Positions 50,501-59,615 are shown, counted from the first letter of the stretch. The stretch: DNA of 64,000 nt from Mycolicibacterium alvei (GCF_010727325.1 NZ_AP022565.1:1798001-1862000); one strand, 5' to 3'. Translations and numbers: made by a program. The notes: generated by a model from the sequence alone, not told the origin.

Positions 50501-50649
50501 CTGTCGATCCCGGCGGGGCGTCGCCCGAGCGGCGATCGGATCACGCCGACGATGCGTCCGGTGTAGCTTCTGCGGACTTGGGCCGGGCGATCATTGTGCT
50601 CGATTCGCTCATCGAACCGATCCGCACAGATCCGCGTGGGCGAAACTCG

Positions 50650-51075
50650 TTACTCCCCCCGCTGGCCTCGCCGGATTCGCGTGACGAGTTCGATCTCCGC
50701 CCGCTCGTTCTCGGCATCAAGCTGCCGCGCGAACAGTGCGGTGGCGAAGCGGTCGAGTTGGTCGTGTAGGTCACGGTTCTTCTGGCGTAGTTCGGCGATG
50801 GTCTGCCGGTCGTTACGGATCGCAGCGGCATTCAGGCTGTCACCCCTAGTCAGGTTCGCGGTGAGTTGCTCGAAGCGGCTGTTGAGACGGTACGAGCTGT
50901 TCTCGATTCGGTCCTGAACGAAGGCGCGAGCGACGGCGTCGTGACTCCGGCCGGTGATCGCTTCGATTTGTCTTTTGGTGCGTGGCATGTCGGAGCTGTT
51001 CTCAATGGCGGTGATGGCGTCGGCGATCGCTTGCATGACGGCATCGCTGACGCGCTTGCGGGTGGGGCTAGGCAT
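50650..51075 (-). CDS. DUF6262/TnpC-like accessory protein of the recombinase cluster
   Basis: 141 aa from ATG 51073-51075, overlapping the upstream recombinase gene by 8 bp. It has an N-terminal HTH-like region (about 10-60: RVSDAVMQAIADAI...RTKRQIEAITGRSHDAVARAF) and a C-terminal Arg/Glu-rich coiled coil (about 85-135: RQTIAELRQKNRDLHDQLDRF). Position and size match the third, accessory gene of Tn554-type elements (TnpC) and the DUF6262 proteins found beside tandem integrases. It likely assists orientation or efficiency of recombination. Confidence 0.65.
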   Translation of the reverse strand: MPSPTRKRVSDAVMQAIADAITAIENSSDMPRTKRQIEAITGRSHDAVARAFVQDRIENSSYRLNSRFEQLTANLTRGDSLNAAAIRNDRQTIAELRQKNRDLHDQLDRFATALFARQLDAENERAEIELVTRIRRGQRGE

Positions 51076-53155
51076 GTTCGTTCTCCTGGTCCAGGTCGTC
51101 GTCGTAGAGGTCGTCTGGGTCGTCGGCCGTGGTGAGTTCGCGGCGGATGCGGGCGAGGTTTGCGCGGTCTCGGCGCATCTGTTCGATGAGAGCCGGATGG
51201 CCGCGCTGTTGATCGAGGTAGGTGTCGATGCGGTCGATGGCACTGGCGATCACGCCGACATGTGCAGAGCGCAGTAGGGCGTTGGTGCAGTCGACGCCGA
51301 CGCACACGTGGTCGCCGAGTTTTGGGCGGTCGCCGCCGCAGCTACTGGTTGCCGGGTTCCACATGCAGTCATTGGTGAGCCCCAGGTGAAGTCGCTCGGC
51401 TAGCGTTGCGGTGAGGCGATCGGCGCGGTCAGAGTTGGTGATGATCTGTGCGCGGAATCCGGTCACGTGGTGAGCTGCCGGCCCTGCCACGGGACTATCC
51501 GCCTGCAGCAGGGCGGCGGCGTCGCTGTGCAGGACGCGTTTGCGTTCGTCGTCCATCAGGCGTACGGCCCGTTGTTGTCCGTCACTCATGTAGCCGGTGG
51601 TCATCCGCCATGCGCTGTGTCCCAGTTGGATTCCCAATCCGAGTTCCGCTCCGGGGCGGGTGGTGGCGAAGACACTGAACGCACGTCGGAGGGAGGTTGC
51701 GTTGACGGCCTGGCCGTTCGGGATCGCGATGTGTTCCAGCCCGAGTCCCCGACCGCGTCCTGGTCGTTGGGCGGGGTCATCGTTGACGAACGCGATGAGC
51801 CTGGCGATGTCGCGATTCGGGGCGTAGGAGCCAGCGTTGCCACTGCGGCGGGCGAACAGATGCGTGTCGTGTCTTGTGAGTTCGCCCAGCACCTCGACGG
51901 TCCGGATGACAGGTCTGGGTGCCCACCACGTTCGGCGCTCACCGTCAGGATGGTCGTTGCCCTTGTGCTGGATGCTGCGGAGCGCGGCGAGTCCGTCCTT
52001 GGTGGTGTGACTGTCGCATGTCAGTTCCTGGATCTCGCTGTCGCGCATGCCGGTAAGACTGGCGATCAGGATGTAGCAAGCAGCGCGGAGCACGCTTTCG
52101 AGATACTCGGTTTCACCGAGGCCCAACTCCTCCACCCACGGGCTGCTTGTCCCGTCCGGGTGGGAGACGACGGCAGTCGGCACGTGCAGTCCTCCGAAAG
52201 TCGCCCGCTGCGGGTCGGCCGCAGCGGTTGCGATTAGTGCCGTGGCGTCCGGCATGTACTGGTGGCTCGCCCGGTTGAGGACGTTGGCGTTGATGCCGAG
52301 GAGTTTTTCTAGCAGTGTCGTATTCGGCTCTCCTCGTTGATGTTTGGTGCGGCCGAACCCGGTATGCAGGGGTAACAGACCGCGCTGCTCCGTCCAGTCG
52401 AGCAAGGCGTTGTACGCGTTGGCTCCAGCTGGTCCTCGTGGCTCCTTCGGAAGCGCAGCTCGAGTATCGGTCGCGGCGATGATGTCATCGCTGAATCGGT
52501 CGACGATTACCCATGATGCGGTGATGAGCGGCGCCCAGGTCTCCCACGGGAGGGGCGGCGTGGTGTTCTCGGTGTGCGTGACTTCACCGCTGACGCTGGA
52601 AGCGCTGCGGCCCGCCCAGGGGAAGAAGGAAAGCGCATCGGGCAGAACTGCCTGGCACTCTCGCAGCAACCGCAAGGTGGTGACGTACCCACGGATACTC
52701 GTCGCGGTGAGTCCGACGCCGCCCGCGCGGTGCTGGCCAGTGCGGAGGTCATCGAGGAAACGATCGGCGTCGGCTTGAGTCCAGTCGGCGAAGCGGGCGG
52801 TTCCGTTGTCCTCGGACCACTTGGCGATGACGACGAGCTTGCGAAAGCAGTCGTATAGCCCTGCTGGTGGTGTTCCGTCGCCGCGGCGGATGACGCCCGC
52901 CTCTACGACGACTTCGCGGTCGGGGGCTGCGACCGTCATGAGGATGTTCTTGACGGTCATGCGGTGCACATCCGGAGCGCTGGCGAAGTGAATGTAGCGC
53001 TCTGCCATGTTGACCCGGTTGGCCACAAGGGCGAGATCCCATGGGTCGTCGCCGTATTGCGGGCCGCCGGCAAGATGGGGCCAGACGCGCACCTCCGCGG
53101 TGAAGGGGTTCCTCCACAATGCTGGGGATTCTCGCGGGGATCTTCTGGCCGTCAC
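51068..53155 (-). CDS. Tyrosine recombinase C (TnpB-like), with C-terminal Cys cluster
   Basis: A 695-aa protein. An N-terminal SAM-like DNA-binding region (about 100-190) precedes a tyrosine recombinase catalytic domain: Arg I in SLTGMRDSEIQELT, Arg II in NATSLRRAFSVF, and LGHSAWRMTTGYM with the GH and the Tyr nine residues after it. The His normally preceding Arg II is replaced. A C-terminal part has four Cys (NDCMW, SSCGG, HVCVGVDC), perhaps a zinc site, then a coiled coil (about 650-680). It overlaps the middle recombinase (ATGA-type, 4 bp) and the accessory gene. Confidence 0.8.
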   Translation of the reverse strand: MTARRSPRESPALWRNPFTAEVRVWPHLAGGPQYGDDPWDLALVANRVNMAERYIHFASAPDVHRMTVKNILMTVAAPDREVVVEAGVIRRGDGTPPAGLYDCFRKLVVIAKWSEDNGTARFADWTQADADRFLDDLRTGQHRAGGVGLTATSIRGYVTTLRLLRECQAVLPDALSFFPWAGRSASSVSGEVTHTENTTPPLPWETWAPLITASWVIVDRFSDDIIAATDTRAALPKEPRGPAGANAYNALLDWTEQRGLLPLHTGFGRTKHQRGEPNTTLLEKLLGINANVLNRASHQYMPDATALIATAAADPQRATFGGLHVPTAVVSHPDGTSSPWVEELGLGETEYLESVLRAACYILIASLTGMRDSEIQELTCDSHTTKDGLAALRSIQHKGNDHPDGERRTWWAPRPVIRTVEVLGELTRHDTHLFARRSGNAGSYAPNRDIARLIAFVNDDPAQRPGRGRGLGLEHIAIPNGQAVNATSLRRAFSVFATTRPGAELGLGIQLGHSAWRMTTGYMSDGQQRAVRLMDDERKRVLHSDAAALLQADSPVAGPAAHHVTGFRAQIITNSDRADRLTATLAERLHLGLTNDCMWNPATSSCGGDRPKLGDHVCVGVDCTNALLRSAHVGVIASAIDRIDTYLDQQRGHPALIEQMRRDRANLARIRRELTTADDPDDLYDDDLDQENEHA

Positions 53156-54846
53156 GATGCCGGTGCTTCCGGGACGCCACGCATGTCGTTGAGAATGCCT
53201 GCGTCGATCGGTGTCAGGTTCGCTTGCTGGCGGGCGTGCTTGACCTGCTCGGGAGTGAAGGTCGGCAGGACCACCTCAGTGATGGTGTCGTAGATCGGTT
53301 TCCAGTGCGTCTGCCAGGTTTCCGGGTCGGCGGCGCGATCGGGATGTGTCATGTCCTGGATCGCGAGGGCAGCCGGCAGGTGGTGCAGCGTGATGAGCGC
53401 GTTGGGGCACGCGAAGCAGGTGCCGGTGATGGACTTGGTGCAGACCGTTCCTTTCTTCTCGTAGGGGCTGTCGAGAGGATTGCGGCATCCGGTGTGTGGT
53501 CCGTCGAGTTGGCCGGCAACTAGAGCGCTGGCGGTGTCCTGGTCGAGGCCGGGCGCGTCTGCACCGGCTCGGATGGCTTGCTCAGCGTCCGGGCTAACGA
53601 TGGTCGGACCGTTGATAGCGCTGTCGAATATGTCGTTGACGCTGTCGATGAGGATGCGGCCGGCTTCGGCGCGGAGAACAGTGCTGTTGGTGTAGTGGCC
53701 GAAGAAGGTCTTCGCGGAGTGGCGGCGCCCGTTAGCCAGGTAGGACTTGGGGTCGGCGAGCACTTCGCGGGTGGTGGCAACCTTGCGCAGCCGTGCCCAT
53801 TGGTTCGGACCCGATAGCGGAAGGCTGTTCCGCGCGGCAATCTCAGATAGCCGGTAAGCCAGGCGCTGCCAAGGTGGTTGCTTCACTCTCCCATGAACAT
53901 CCTCCATCAGGATCAATGAGGGGTTATCAGATTCGGCGCGGGCGGCTGCGTTGAGCATCACGGCCCAGCGAAACGCGGTGAATGGAGCGGTGTCACGGCG
54001 GGCGTACACCTCGTCGTACGTTTCGTGTGCGCGGTTCTTGGTGTATCGGACGCGGAGCAGGTCGATGAGGTCGTTCTCGGCGAGATAGCGGAGTCTGTCT
54101 ATCGGCGACAGCGTGGACACCGAGTCCTCTGCTTCGGCCGTGGTAGTGGCTTCGATGTCGTGAACGGTCAGGGCGCGGAGCACCTCAGGCGGTTCGCCGG
54201 TTGCGAGGCTGAGCAGTACGTGTGTGGCGGTCTGGACGTCGATGTCGGTAATGCCTCGGTCCGGCTGGGACAGAGCATTTTTCGCCTTCTGGTAAGCCCA
54301 TCGGCGCCATGCGCGGGTCTCCTGCTCGCTCAGCGGCGGCAGTCCGTCGTTGCGGTGGTGCCATAAGCGCGGTTGTCGCGCCAACCGATCGGCGATCTGT
54401 TCATGAAGCGTGCCGGGGTGGTCATCCTCGTGCCGTCGAAGGAGGGCGAAGACGTGGACGACTTTGCGATAGGCGGTGTCTGATTTCGCTTCTCGGTGAC
54501 TAGCCAGCATATTGAGTTCCCACAGGTCCAAATGTGCCCGGCGCAAGTCCCGCAACGCGAATGCGGTCTTCTGATCGTCGGTCAGCGGTAGCGTACCCAT
54601 CGACCGCAAGAAGCTCAGAAGCCCTGACGTGAGTGAGTACTCCATGCGCCCGAACTCAGTAAGCACCTCGAGCCAAGTCCCTGCGAGTTCGGCTGCGATA
54701 ACCGGTGTCTCAAACGTCGAGGGGTCAATGGTGTAGGTCAGTGTGTCGCTGTACACGGCCCACTCGAAGGTGAACCGGCCATCGTTCGACGCCGACGGTG
54801 TCGCAGAATTCGCGGGCACGTCGGGGGTCGAGTAGGAGCCCCTCAC
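53152..54846 (-). CDS. Tyrosine-recombinase-family protein B, apparently catalytically degenerate
   Basis: A 564-aa middle gene of the cluster. It aligns with the recombinase pattern only loosely. LATGEPPEVLRALTVHDI lacks the first catalytic Arg (Pro at that place), WARLRKVATT may hold the second Arg, and TFFGHYTNSTVLRAEAG retains GH but has no Tyr at the expected spacing. A Cys cluster (GCRNP, TVCTKSITGTCFACPNAL) follows, as in recombinase C. It may be a structural or regulatory partner. Both ends overlap neighbours by 4 bp, implying one polycistronic, coupled transcript. Confidence 0.7.
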   Translation of the reverse strand: MRGSYSTPDVPANSATPSASNDGRFTFEWAVYSDTLTYTIDPSTFETPVIAAELAGTWLEVLTEFGRMEYSLTSGLLSFLRSMGTLPLTDDQKTAFALRDLRRAHLDLWELNMLASHREAKSDTAYRKVVHVFALLRRHEDDHPGTLHEQIADRLARQPRLWHHRNDGLPPLSEQETRAWRRWAYQKAKNALSQPDRGITDIDVQTATHVLLSLATGEPPEVLRALTVHDIEATTTAEAEDSVSTLSPIDRLRYLAENDLIDLLRVRYTKNRAHETYDEVYARRDTAPFTAFRWAVMLNAAARAESDNPSLILMEDVHGRVKQPPWQRLAYRLSEIAARNSLPLSGPNQWARLRKVATTREVLADPKSYLANGRRHSAKTFFGHYTNSTVLRAEAGRILIDSVNDIFDSAINGPTIVSPDAEQAIRAGADAPGLDQDTASALVAGQLDGPHTGCRNPLDSPYEKKGTVCTKSITGTCFACPNALITLHHLPAALAIQDMTHPDRAADPETWQTHWKPIYDTITEVVLPTFTPEQVKHARQQANLTPIDAGILNDMRGVPEAPAS

Positions 54847-56321
54847 TGAACGTCTCCGGCATCGGGGCCAACGTCGGGCTCATCCCAGTCGTCCTCGATG
54901 GTCTCGGGGTCGGGGCCGGGGTCGTCATCGGTATGTCCTACGACGTCGGCTGCGGTTCCCGCGAGGGCGGCCGGAACGTCTTCGGTCCATGTGCCTGCGG
55001 CGTGGAGGTAGTGCATGGTGGTCTGGACGCTGGCGTGGCCGAGGAGTTCCTTGACGGTCAGTACGGGGTTTGCCAGCAGCAGGTAGGCGTCTCCGGCGCG
55101 CTGTCGTCCTTCCTTCATGAGCGCGGCCAGCATCCGGACCGCGTAAGAATGTCGCATCGTGTGAGGTGTGACGTGAACGTGGCGGGGCGGCTGGTCTCGG
55201 TGGCCGGAGTGGCGGACTCGTTCGCGAGCGTCGGCGAAGAGTTGGTTCCAGCGTTCGAGTCCGGGTGGGAGTCCGCTGCGGGATACGAACAACGCGAGTG
55301 GGTCGATGGTGCCGTCATCGAGGAGCCGGACGGCTTTGGCCCGGTCCTTGTTGGTGAACCGGACCAGTGGAATGCGCTGGGATCCGATGGCGACGTAGAG
55401 CTTTCCCCGCCGCTCGATTAGGTCGTCGACCACCAGCAGAGAGCCGTCACGAATCTTGGCGCGGAGGCTGCGTTGGGCCGCCTTTACGACGCGGTGCCGT
55501 TCCGTCCGGCGGTAGAGGTCGGTGGCGTGGGCTACCTGTGCGGTGATGTAGATGGATCGGACCACCTGCTTCTTGCCGAGCCGGTCGAAGACCTGGATGG
55601 ACTCGGATCCCATCGTTTCGGGGGCCGGAACCTCGGCGTCGAGGAGAAGCGCGCACTCCTCGCGTCGGAGGCCGGTGGTTGCCAGTAGCAGCCCGTACAC
55701 GTAGTCGCGTTCGGGGTAGGCGGGCGCACCCGCGGGGTCGGAGCCGTCACCGCGCAGGCCGACCTCGAGGAAGTGCTTGGTCTGGGCCGCCTTGAGGAAT
55801 CGCGCTCTACGCTCGCGATGTTTGTGGGAAATGAGAGTGTTGCGGTTGTTGCGGCCCCAGCGCGGGATCGGGTCTTTCTCCATCCAGCCGATCTGGGCGG
55901 CGTAGTAGAAGAACGAGGAGAAGCAGCCAAATTCGGTAGCCAGCGTGCTGTCCAGGACTTCCTGCTGGCGGGCATCCCGGTAAGCGGTCAGATCCTCAGT
56001 CGTGGTGGCGGTGAGGTCCACCAATTCCCCGCCGCGGCGCTGGCGTACGAACCGCAGCAACCGAGCGAGATGGTAGGCGTGAAAGCTCCGCAGGCTGTCG
56101 AGGTCGTAGGCGCGTTGACGCCATGCGGTCAGCAGGTAGGTGTTGAGTCGGTCGCAGCCGGTCAGTGAGCCGTCGTCATCGACGATGAACGGAAGGCCGT
56201 CCGGGATGTCCTGCCGGTCGAGCGCCTGCACAACCGACGACCATGGGAGCGTTGTCACGCCATCGGGAGCTTGCAGAACTTCGCCCTCGCGAGCGCTTCT
56301 CCGGACCATGACTATCCGCAT
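54843..56321 (-). CDS. Tyrosine recombinase A (site-specific integrase, TnpA-like)
   Basis: A 492-aa first gene of the cluster, ATG 56319-56321 with AAGGAGG 8 nt upstream. An N-terminal SAM-like domain (about 70-170) precedes a full catalytic set: Arg I in TTGLRREECALLL, HTMRHSYAVRML (HxxR), and LLGHASVQTTMHYLH with GH and nucleophilic Tyr. The C-terminal ~50 residues are acidic. It is expected to cut and rejoin at the element ends. The leader can fold so that the ribosome site is paired (see the regulatory feature). Confidence 0.88.
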   Translation of the reverse strand: MRIVMVRRSAREGEVLQAPDGVTTLPWSSVVQALDRQDIPDGLPFIVDDDGSLTGCDRLNTYLLTAWRQRAYDLDSLRSFHAYHLARLLRFVRQRRGGELVDLTATTTEDLTAYRDARQQEVLDSTLATEFGCFSSFFYYAAQIGWMEKDPIPRWGRNNRNTLISHKHRERRARFLKAAQTKHFLEVGLRGDGSDPAGAPAYPERDYVYGLLLATTGLRREECALLLDAEVPAPETMGSESIQVFDRLGKKQVVRSIYITAQVAHATDLYRRTERHRVVKAAQRSLRAKIRDGSLLVVDDLIERRGKLYVAIGSQRIPLVRFTNKDRAKAVRLLDDGTIDPLALFVSRSGLPPGLERWNQLFADARERVRHSGHRDQPPRHVHVTPHTMRHSYAVRMLAALMKEGRQRAGDAYLLLANPVLTVKELLGHASVQTTMHYLHAAGTWTEDVPAALAGTAADVVGHTDDDPGPDPETIEDDWDEPDVGPDAGDVQ

Positions 56322-56324
56322 GCA

Positions 56325-56399
56325 GAGACCTCCTTACCGCCTGTGCATCCAGTCGTACCGCAGGGGTATGACACTTTTGCTCGTCGGCAAGGAGGTCTC
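56325..56399 (-). promoter_or_regulatory. RBS-sequestering inverted repeat in the leader of the recombinase operon
   Basis: On the minus-strand RNA, GAGACCTCCTTGCCG (plus 56385-56399) can pair over 15 positions with CGGTAAGGAGGTCTC (plus 56325-56339); 14 pairs are Watson-Crick and one is G-U. The 3' arm contains the AAGGAGG ribosome site of recombinase A. The 45-nt loop holds a smaller inverted repeat (56352-56372: GTCnTACC / GGTAnGAC). It could instead be a recombinase binding site at DNA level. Confidence 0.6.
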
Positions 56400-56425
56400 G
56401 AATATGAAGTTATCTGTGTTCTATC

Positions 56426-56794
56426 GGTGGAGCTGCCGGGAATTGAACCCGGGTCCTACGGCATGTCCTCGAGGCTTCTCCGTGCGCAGTTCGCTGTGCC
56501 TCTACTCGGATCTCTCAGTCACGCGAACAAGCTGAGATGACGATCCCAGTCGCTGTTTGATGTCCCCACGGATTCCGCGACCGAACCCGTGGGTGGGTCC
56601 CTCTAGCTGATGCCAGGGTCCGGGCCGAGGGCGCTCCCGGTCTGACAGACACGCAGTCGCTTAGGCAGCGAGTGCGTAGTCGCGCTGATTGGAATCGGCG
56701 CTTAATTGGTTGCAACGACGCTTACGGTGGTCTCTTGCCTGCACCGGCACGCTTCCCTTGATTCGATGCGCGAAGTCGAAACCGATCAGCCCCT
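56426..56794 (-). ncRNA. ssrA: tmRNA (10Sa RNA)
   Basis: About 367 nt plus terminal CC. The 5' end GGGGCTGATCGGTTTCGACT and 3' CAGCTCC form the Ala-type acceptor stem, with a T arm GGGTTCAATTCCC. The resume frame at 56699-56661 encodes ADSNQRDYALAA then TAA, a proteolysis tag like that of mycobacteria. Together with SmpB it rescues stalled ribosomes and marks the nascent peptide for degradation. After the discriminator A the chromosome reads CCG, so the final A of CCA is not encoded. The recombinase cluster begins directly downstream. Confidence 0.97.
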
Positions 56795-56962
56795 CGCATC
56801 CCTGCCGACTTCCGGCAGGACTGTTCATAGTACGCCAGGCCCAACGGCGAACGCCAAGTGATTATTCCGGCGGAGGTTTCGTGTCGCTCGCAACCGCCAA
56901 GGGTGCGCGGACTGCCGGTGAAATACAGCGTGTCGGGCAGCAGACGCGCACGCTCGCCGTGC

Positions 56963-57454
56963 TCAGGACATGCCCTTGGCGCGGCGGCCCAACTCGCGGG
57001 TGATCTCCCGGTCGGCGTCACGCTTGGCGATGTCGTGACGTTTGTCGTGGGCCTGCTTACCGCGGGCCAACGCCAGCTCGACCTTGACCTTGCCGTCGGA
57101 GAAGTACATCGACAGCGGCACCAGGGTCAGGTTGCCGTCCCGGATCTTGCCGATCAGGTTGTCGATCTGACTCCGGTGCAGCAGCAACTTACGGTTGCGC
57201 CGCGGCGCGTGGTTGGTCCAGGTGCCGTGGTGATACTCCGCGATATGCACGTTGCGCAGCCAGATCTCGCCGTCGTCGACGGTGGCGAACGCGTCTGCCA
57301 GCGAGGCCTGCCCCTCACGCAAGCTCTTGACCTCGGTACCCATCAACGCGATACCCGCCTCATAGGTATCGAGGATCATGTAATTGTGCCGCGCCTTGCG
57401 ATTGCTGGCCACAATCTGCTTGTTACCGGCGGGGCTGGATTTCTTCGTCGCCAC
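56963..57454 (-). CDS. smpB: SsrA-binding protein
   Basis: A 163-aa protein of normal length. [34 protein letters not shown] and [11 protein letters not shown] form the beta-barrel that binds the tRNA-like part of tmRNA, and the basic tail ([31 protein letters not shown]) enters the mRNA channel. It lies 10 nt after ftsX and 168 bp before ssrA in the same orientation, so both trans-translation components are together. Confidence 0.97.
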   Translation of the reverse strand: MATKKSSPAGNKQIVASNRKARHNYMILDTYEAGIALMGTEVKSLREGQASLADAFATVDDGEIWLRNVHIAEYHHGTWTNHAPRRNRKLLLHRSQIDNLIGKIRDGNLTLVPLSMYFSDGKVKVELALARGKQAHDKRHDIAKRDADREITRELGRRAKGMS

Positions 57455-57464
57455 TAAGCCACAA

Positions 57465-58361
57465 CTACCTTCGTATGTAGAGCCGCAGCGTCACGTAGGC
57501 GGTGATGCCTGACATCGCCAGGCCGAGGAACAACATCCACGGTGCACTGAAGTAGAGCACGTCAGCGTAGTCGACTCGGGCAATCAGATTCGACTGATAA
57601 AACTGGTCGAGCGCCTTCTCCAGGAACACCGCGCGCACCACGATCAGCCCGACGATCGCGATCACCACGCCGATCAGGGCCGCGATCATCGCCTCCACGA
57701 GGAACGGCAGCTGCGTATACCAGCGGGTCGCACCGACCAGGCGCATGATGCCGATCTCGGTGCGCCGCGTGTAGGCAGCCACCTGGACCATGTTGGCGAT
57801 CAGCAGGACCGCACCGATCGCCTGCACCAGTGCCACCGCGAACGCGACACTGCTGAGGCCGTCGAGCACGGCGAACAACCGGTCGATCAGGTCTTTCTGG
57901 TTGAGCACGTTGAGCACCCCGGGCTGGCCCTGCATCGCCTTGTCGAACGCCTCGTGCTGTTCGGGGTCGTTGAGCTTGACGATGAACGACGCCGGGAACG
58001 CGTCCTTGCCCGCGACATCCTTGTACTGGGGGAACTTCTTGATCGCGTCTTCATAAGCCTGCTCGCGGTTGAGGAAGCTCAGCGAGCGCACGTCGTCGCG
58101 GTCGTCGATCAGTCGGTACAGCGCCTTGCACGCGTCGCCGTCGCAGGTGGGGTCGTTGGCCGAGATGTCGTCGGTCAGGAACACCTGGCTTTCGACCCGG
58201 TCCAGGTAGATGTCGCGGGACTGGTCGGCCAACCGGATCACCAGCAGACCTCCACCGAACAACCCGATGGAGATGGCAGTGGTCAGGATCATCGCCACCG
58301 TCATCGTGACGTTGCGACGAAGCCCGGTCAGAACTTCATTGACGAGAAATCCGAAGCGCAC
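57465..58361 (-). CDS. ftsX: Cell division protein FtsX (ABC transporter-like membrane subunit)
   Basis: A 298-aa protein with four transmembrane helices (about 20-42, 170-195, 220-245, 270-290). The large extracellular loop (about 45-165) contains two Cys ([12 protein letters not shown]) likely disulfide-linked. It couples ATP hydrolysis by FtsE to activation of a peptidoglycan hydrolase (RipC in mycobacteria) at the septum. The start directly abuts the ftsE stop. Confidence 0.96.
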   Translation of the reverse strand: MRFGFLVNEVLTGLRRNVTMTVAMILTTAISIGLFGGGLLVIRLADQSRDIYLDRVESQVFLTDDISANDPTCDGDACKALYRLIDDRDDVRSLSFLNREQAYEDAIKKFPQYKDVAGKDAFPASFIVKLNDPEQHEAFDKAMQGQPGVLNVLNQKDLIDRLFAVLDGLSSVAFAVALVQAIGAVLLIANMVQVAAYTRRTEIGIMRLVGATRWYTQLPFLVEAMIAALIGVVIAIVGLIVVRAVFLEKALDQFYQSNLIARVDYADVLYFSAPWMLFLGLAMSGITAYVTLRLYIRR

Positions 58362-59054
58362 TTAGCGATCCATTCCGTAGACGCCGCGCTGCTCATCACG
58401 AATCAGCCGGCCGAGTTCGAGTTCGACGACCCGCTGGCGCATGGAGTCGACGATGTGATGGTCGTGGGTGGCCATCAGCACCGTGGTGCCGGTGCGGTTG
58501 ATCCGTTCCAGCAGATCCATGATGTCCTTGCTGGTCTCGGGATCCAAGTTTCCGGTGGGCTCGTCGGCGATCAGGACCAGCGGACGGTTGACGAAGGCCC
58601 GCGCGATGGCGACGCGCTGCTGCTCGCCACCGGACAGTTCGCTCGGCAGCCGGTTGGCCTTTCCGGACAGACCGACCATCTCCAACACGTCCGGGACCAC
58701 CCGGTTGATCACCTCGCCGCGCTTGCCGATCACCTCGAGTGCGAACGCCACGTTTTCGAACACGGTCTTCTGCTGCAACAGCCGGAAGTCCTGGAAAACG
58801 CACCCGATGACCTGACGCAGGCTCGGGACGTGGCGGCCGGGGAGCTTGTTGACGTGAAACTTCGACACCTGGATGTCACCGGAGGTCGGCGTCTCGGCGG
58901 CCAGCAGCAATCGCATGAACGTCGACTTGCCCGAACCCGACGGGCCGATAAGGAAGACGAACTCACCCTTGTCGATTTTCAACGAGACGTCGTCGAGCGC
59001 TGGGCGCGCCGAAGACTTGTAATGCTTAGTCACGTGGTCGAGGGTGATCATCAC
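58362..59054 (-). CDS. ftsE: Cell division ATP-binding protein FtsE
   Basis: A 230-aa ABC ATPase. Walker [10 protein letters not shown] (about 37-45), signature LSGGEQQR, Walker [13 protein letters not shown] and the H-loop ATHDHH are intact. It acts in the cytoplasm with FtsX during division. Same operon as ftsX and smpB; about 42 bp separate it from the upstream Pro/Thr-rich protein gene. Confidence 0.96.
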   Translation of the reverse strand: MMITLDHVTKHYKSSARPALDDVSLKIDKGEFVFLIGPSGSGKSTFMRLLLAAETPTSGDIQVSKFHVNKLPGRHVPSLRQVIGCVFQDFRLLQQKTVFENVAFALEVIGKRGEVINRVVPDVLEMVGLSGKANRLPSELSGGEQQRVAIARAFVNRPLVLIADEPTGNLDPETSKDIMDLLERINRTGTTVLMATHDHHIVDSMRQRVVELELGRLIRDEQRGVYGMDR

Positions 59055-59096
59055 GGCACGCCAGTCTAGCGGGGCGAAAGTATCCGGCTGGTCAGG

Positions 59097-59615
59097 CTAG
59101 CGCGGCAATGTCGGCGCCACCGGCTCCAGGGCTGGTTGCTGCTGCTCGGCCGGAGGACTCGGAGCCGCCCCCGGGAGCACCGGCAACGTGATGGGCGGAA
59201 GCAGTCCAGGACCGTCCGGATCGACCACCGTCGTACGCGGAGCGCCCGGCGACGGTGTCGTGCTGGGAGTCGTCGGCACACCGGGTATGGCGGTCTCGGT
59301 GGTCTCCGGCGTCTCGGTCGGCGTCGTGGTCGTCGGGATGGTGGTCTCCGGCGTCTCGGTCGGTGTGGTGGTACGGGGCGCCTGCACCTTGGTCCGCGGC
59401 ACCCAGGTGTAGTCGGGATCGGGCACGAACCCGGGCGGCACCACCTGGGTGTCGGGCGACTGCGGCTCGGCCTGCGTGGGCCGGTACTCCTGTTGCACCC
59501 ACGACAGCGCGATGAACACCAGGATCAATGCCACCGTCGACGTGCGAACCCGGCCCACCCGGCTGTGCCAGAACTTGGTCGCACCCTCCGTCAGCCGGGT
59601 GAAGTCGACCCTCAC
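59097..59615 (-). CDS. Pro/Thr-rich single-pass membrane protein (Rv3103c-like)
   Basis: A 172-aa protein with a transmembrane helix at residues ~25-42 (TSTVALILVFIALSWVQQ) and an extracytoplasmic low-complexity tail of repeated TETPETT units (two 23-bp DNA copies at 59299 and 59341). Position between mscS and ftsE matches the proline-rich membrane protein of M. tuberculosis. Its GTG overlaps the mscS stop (GTGA). It possibly spans cell-wall layers near the division machinery; function is unknown. Confidence 0.8.
   Translation of the reverse strand: MRVDFTRLTEGATKFWHSRVGRVRTSTVALILVFIALSWVQQEYRPTQAEPQSPDTQVVPPGFVPDPDYTWVPRTKVQAPRTTTPTETPETTIPTTTTPTETPETTETAIPGVPTTPSTTPSPGAPRTTVVDPDGPGLLPPITLPVLPGAAPSPPAEQQQPALEPVAPTLPR

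Larger units (their letters stand above)
50472..56425 (-). mobile_element. Tn554-like element: three tyrosine-recombinase-family genes plus a TnpC/DUF6262-like gene, inserted next to ssrA
   Basis: Four overlapping minus-strand genes (54843-56321, 53152-54846, 51068-53155, 50650-51075) fill almost the whole interval and there is no cargo. The organisation (tandem tyrosine recombinases followed by a small coiled-coil protein) recalls Tn554 tnpA-tnpB-tnpC and recombinase-trio elements. The right edge abuts the 3' end of ssrA, a classical integration target. The left edge lies between the AraC stop (50462) and 50649. Exact ends are not determined: no duplicated ssrA 3' segment was found on the left. 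Confidence 0.7.
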
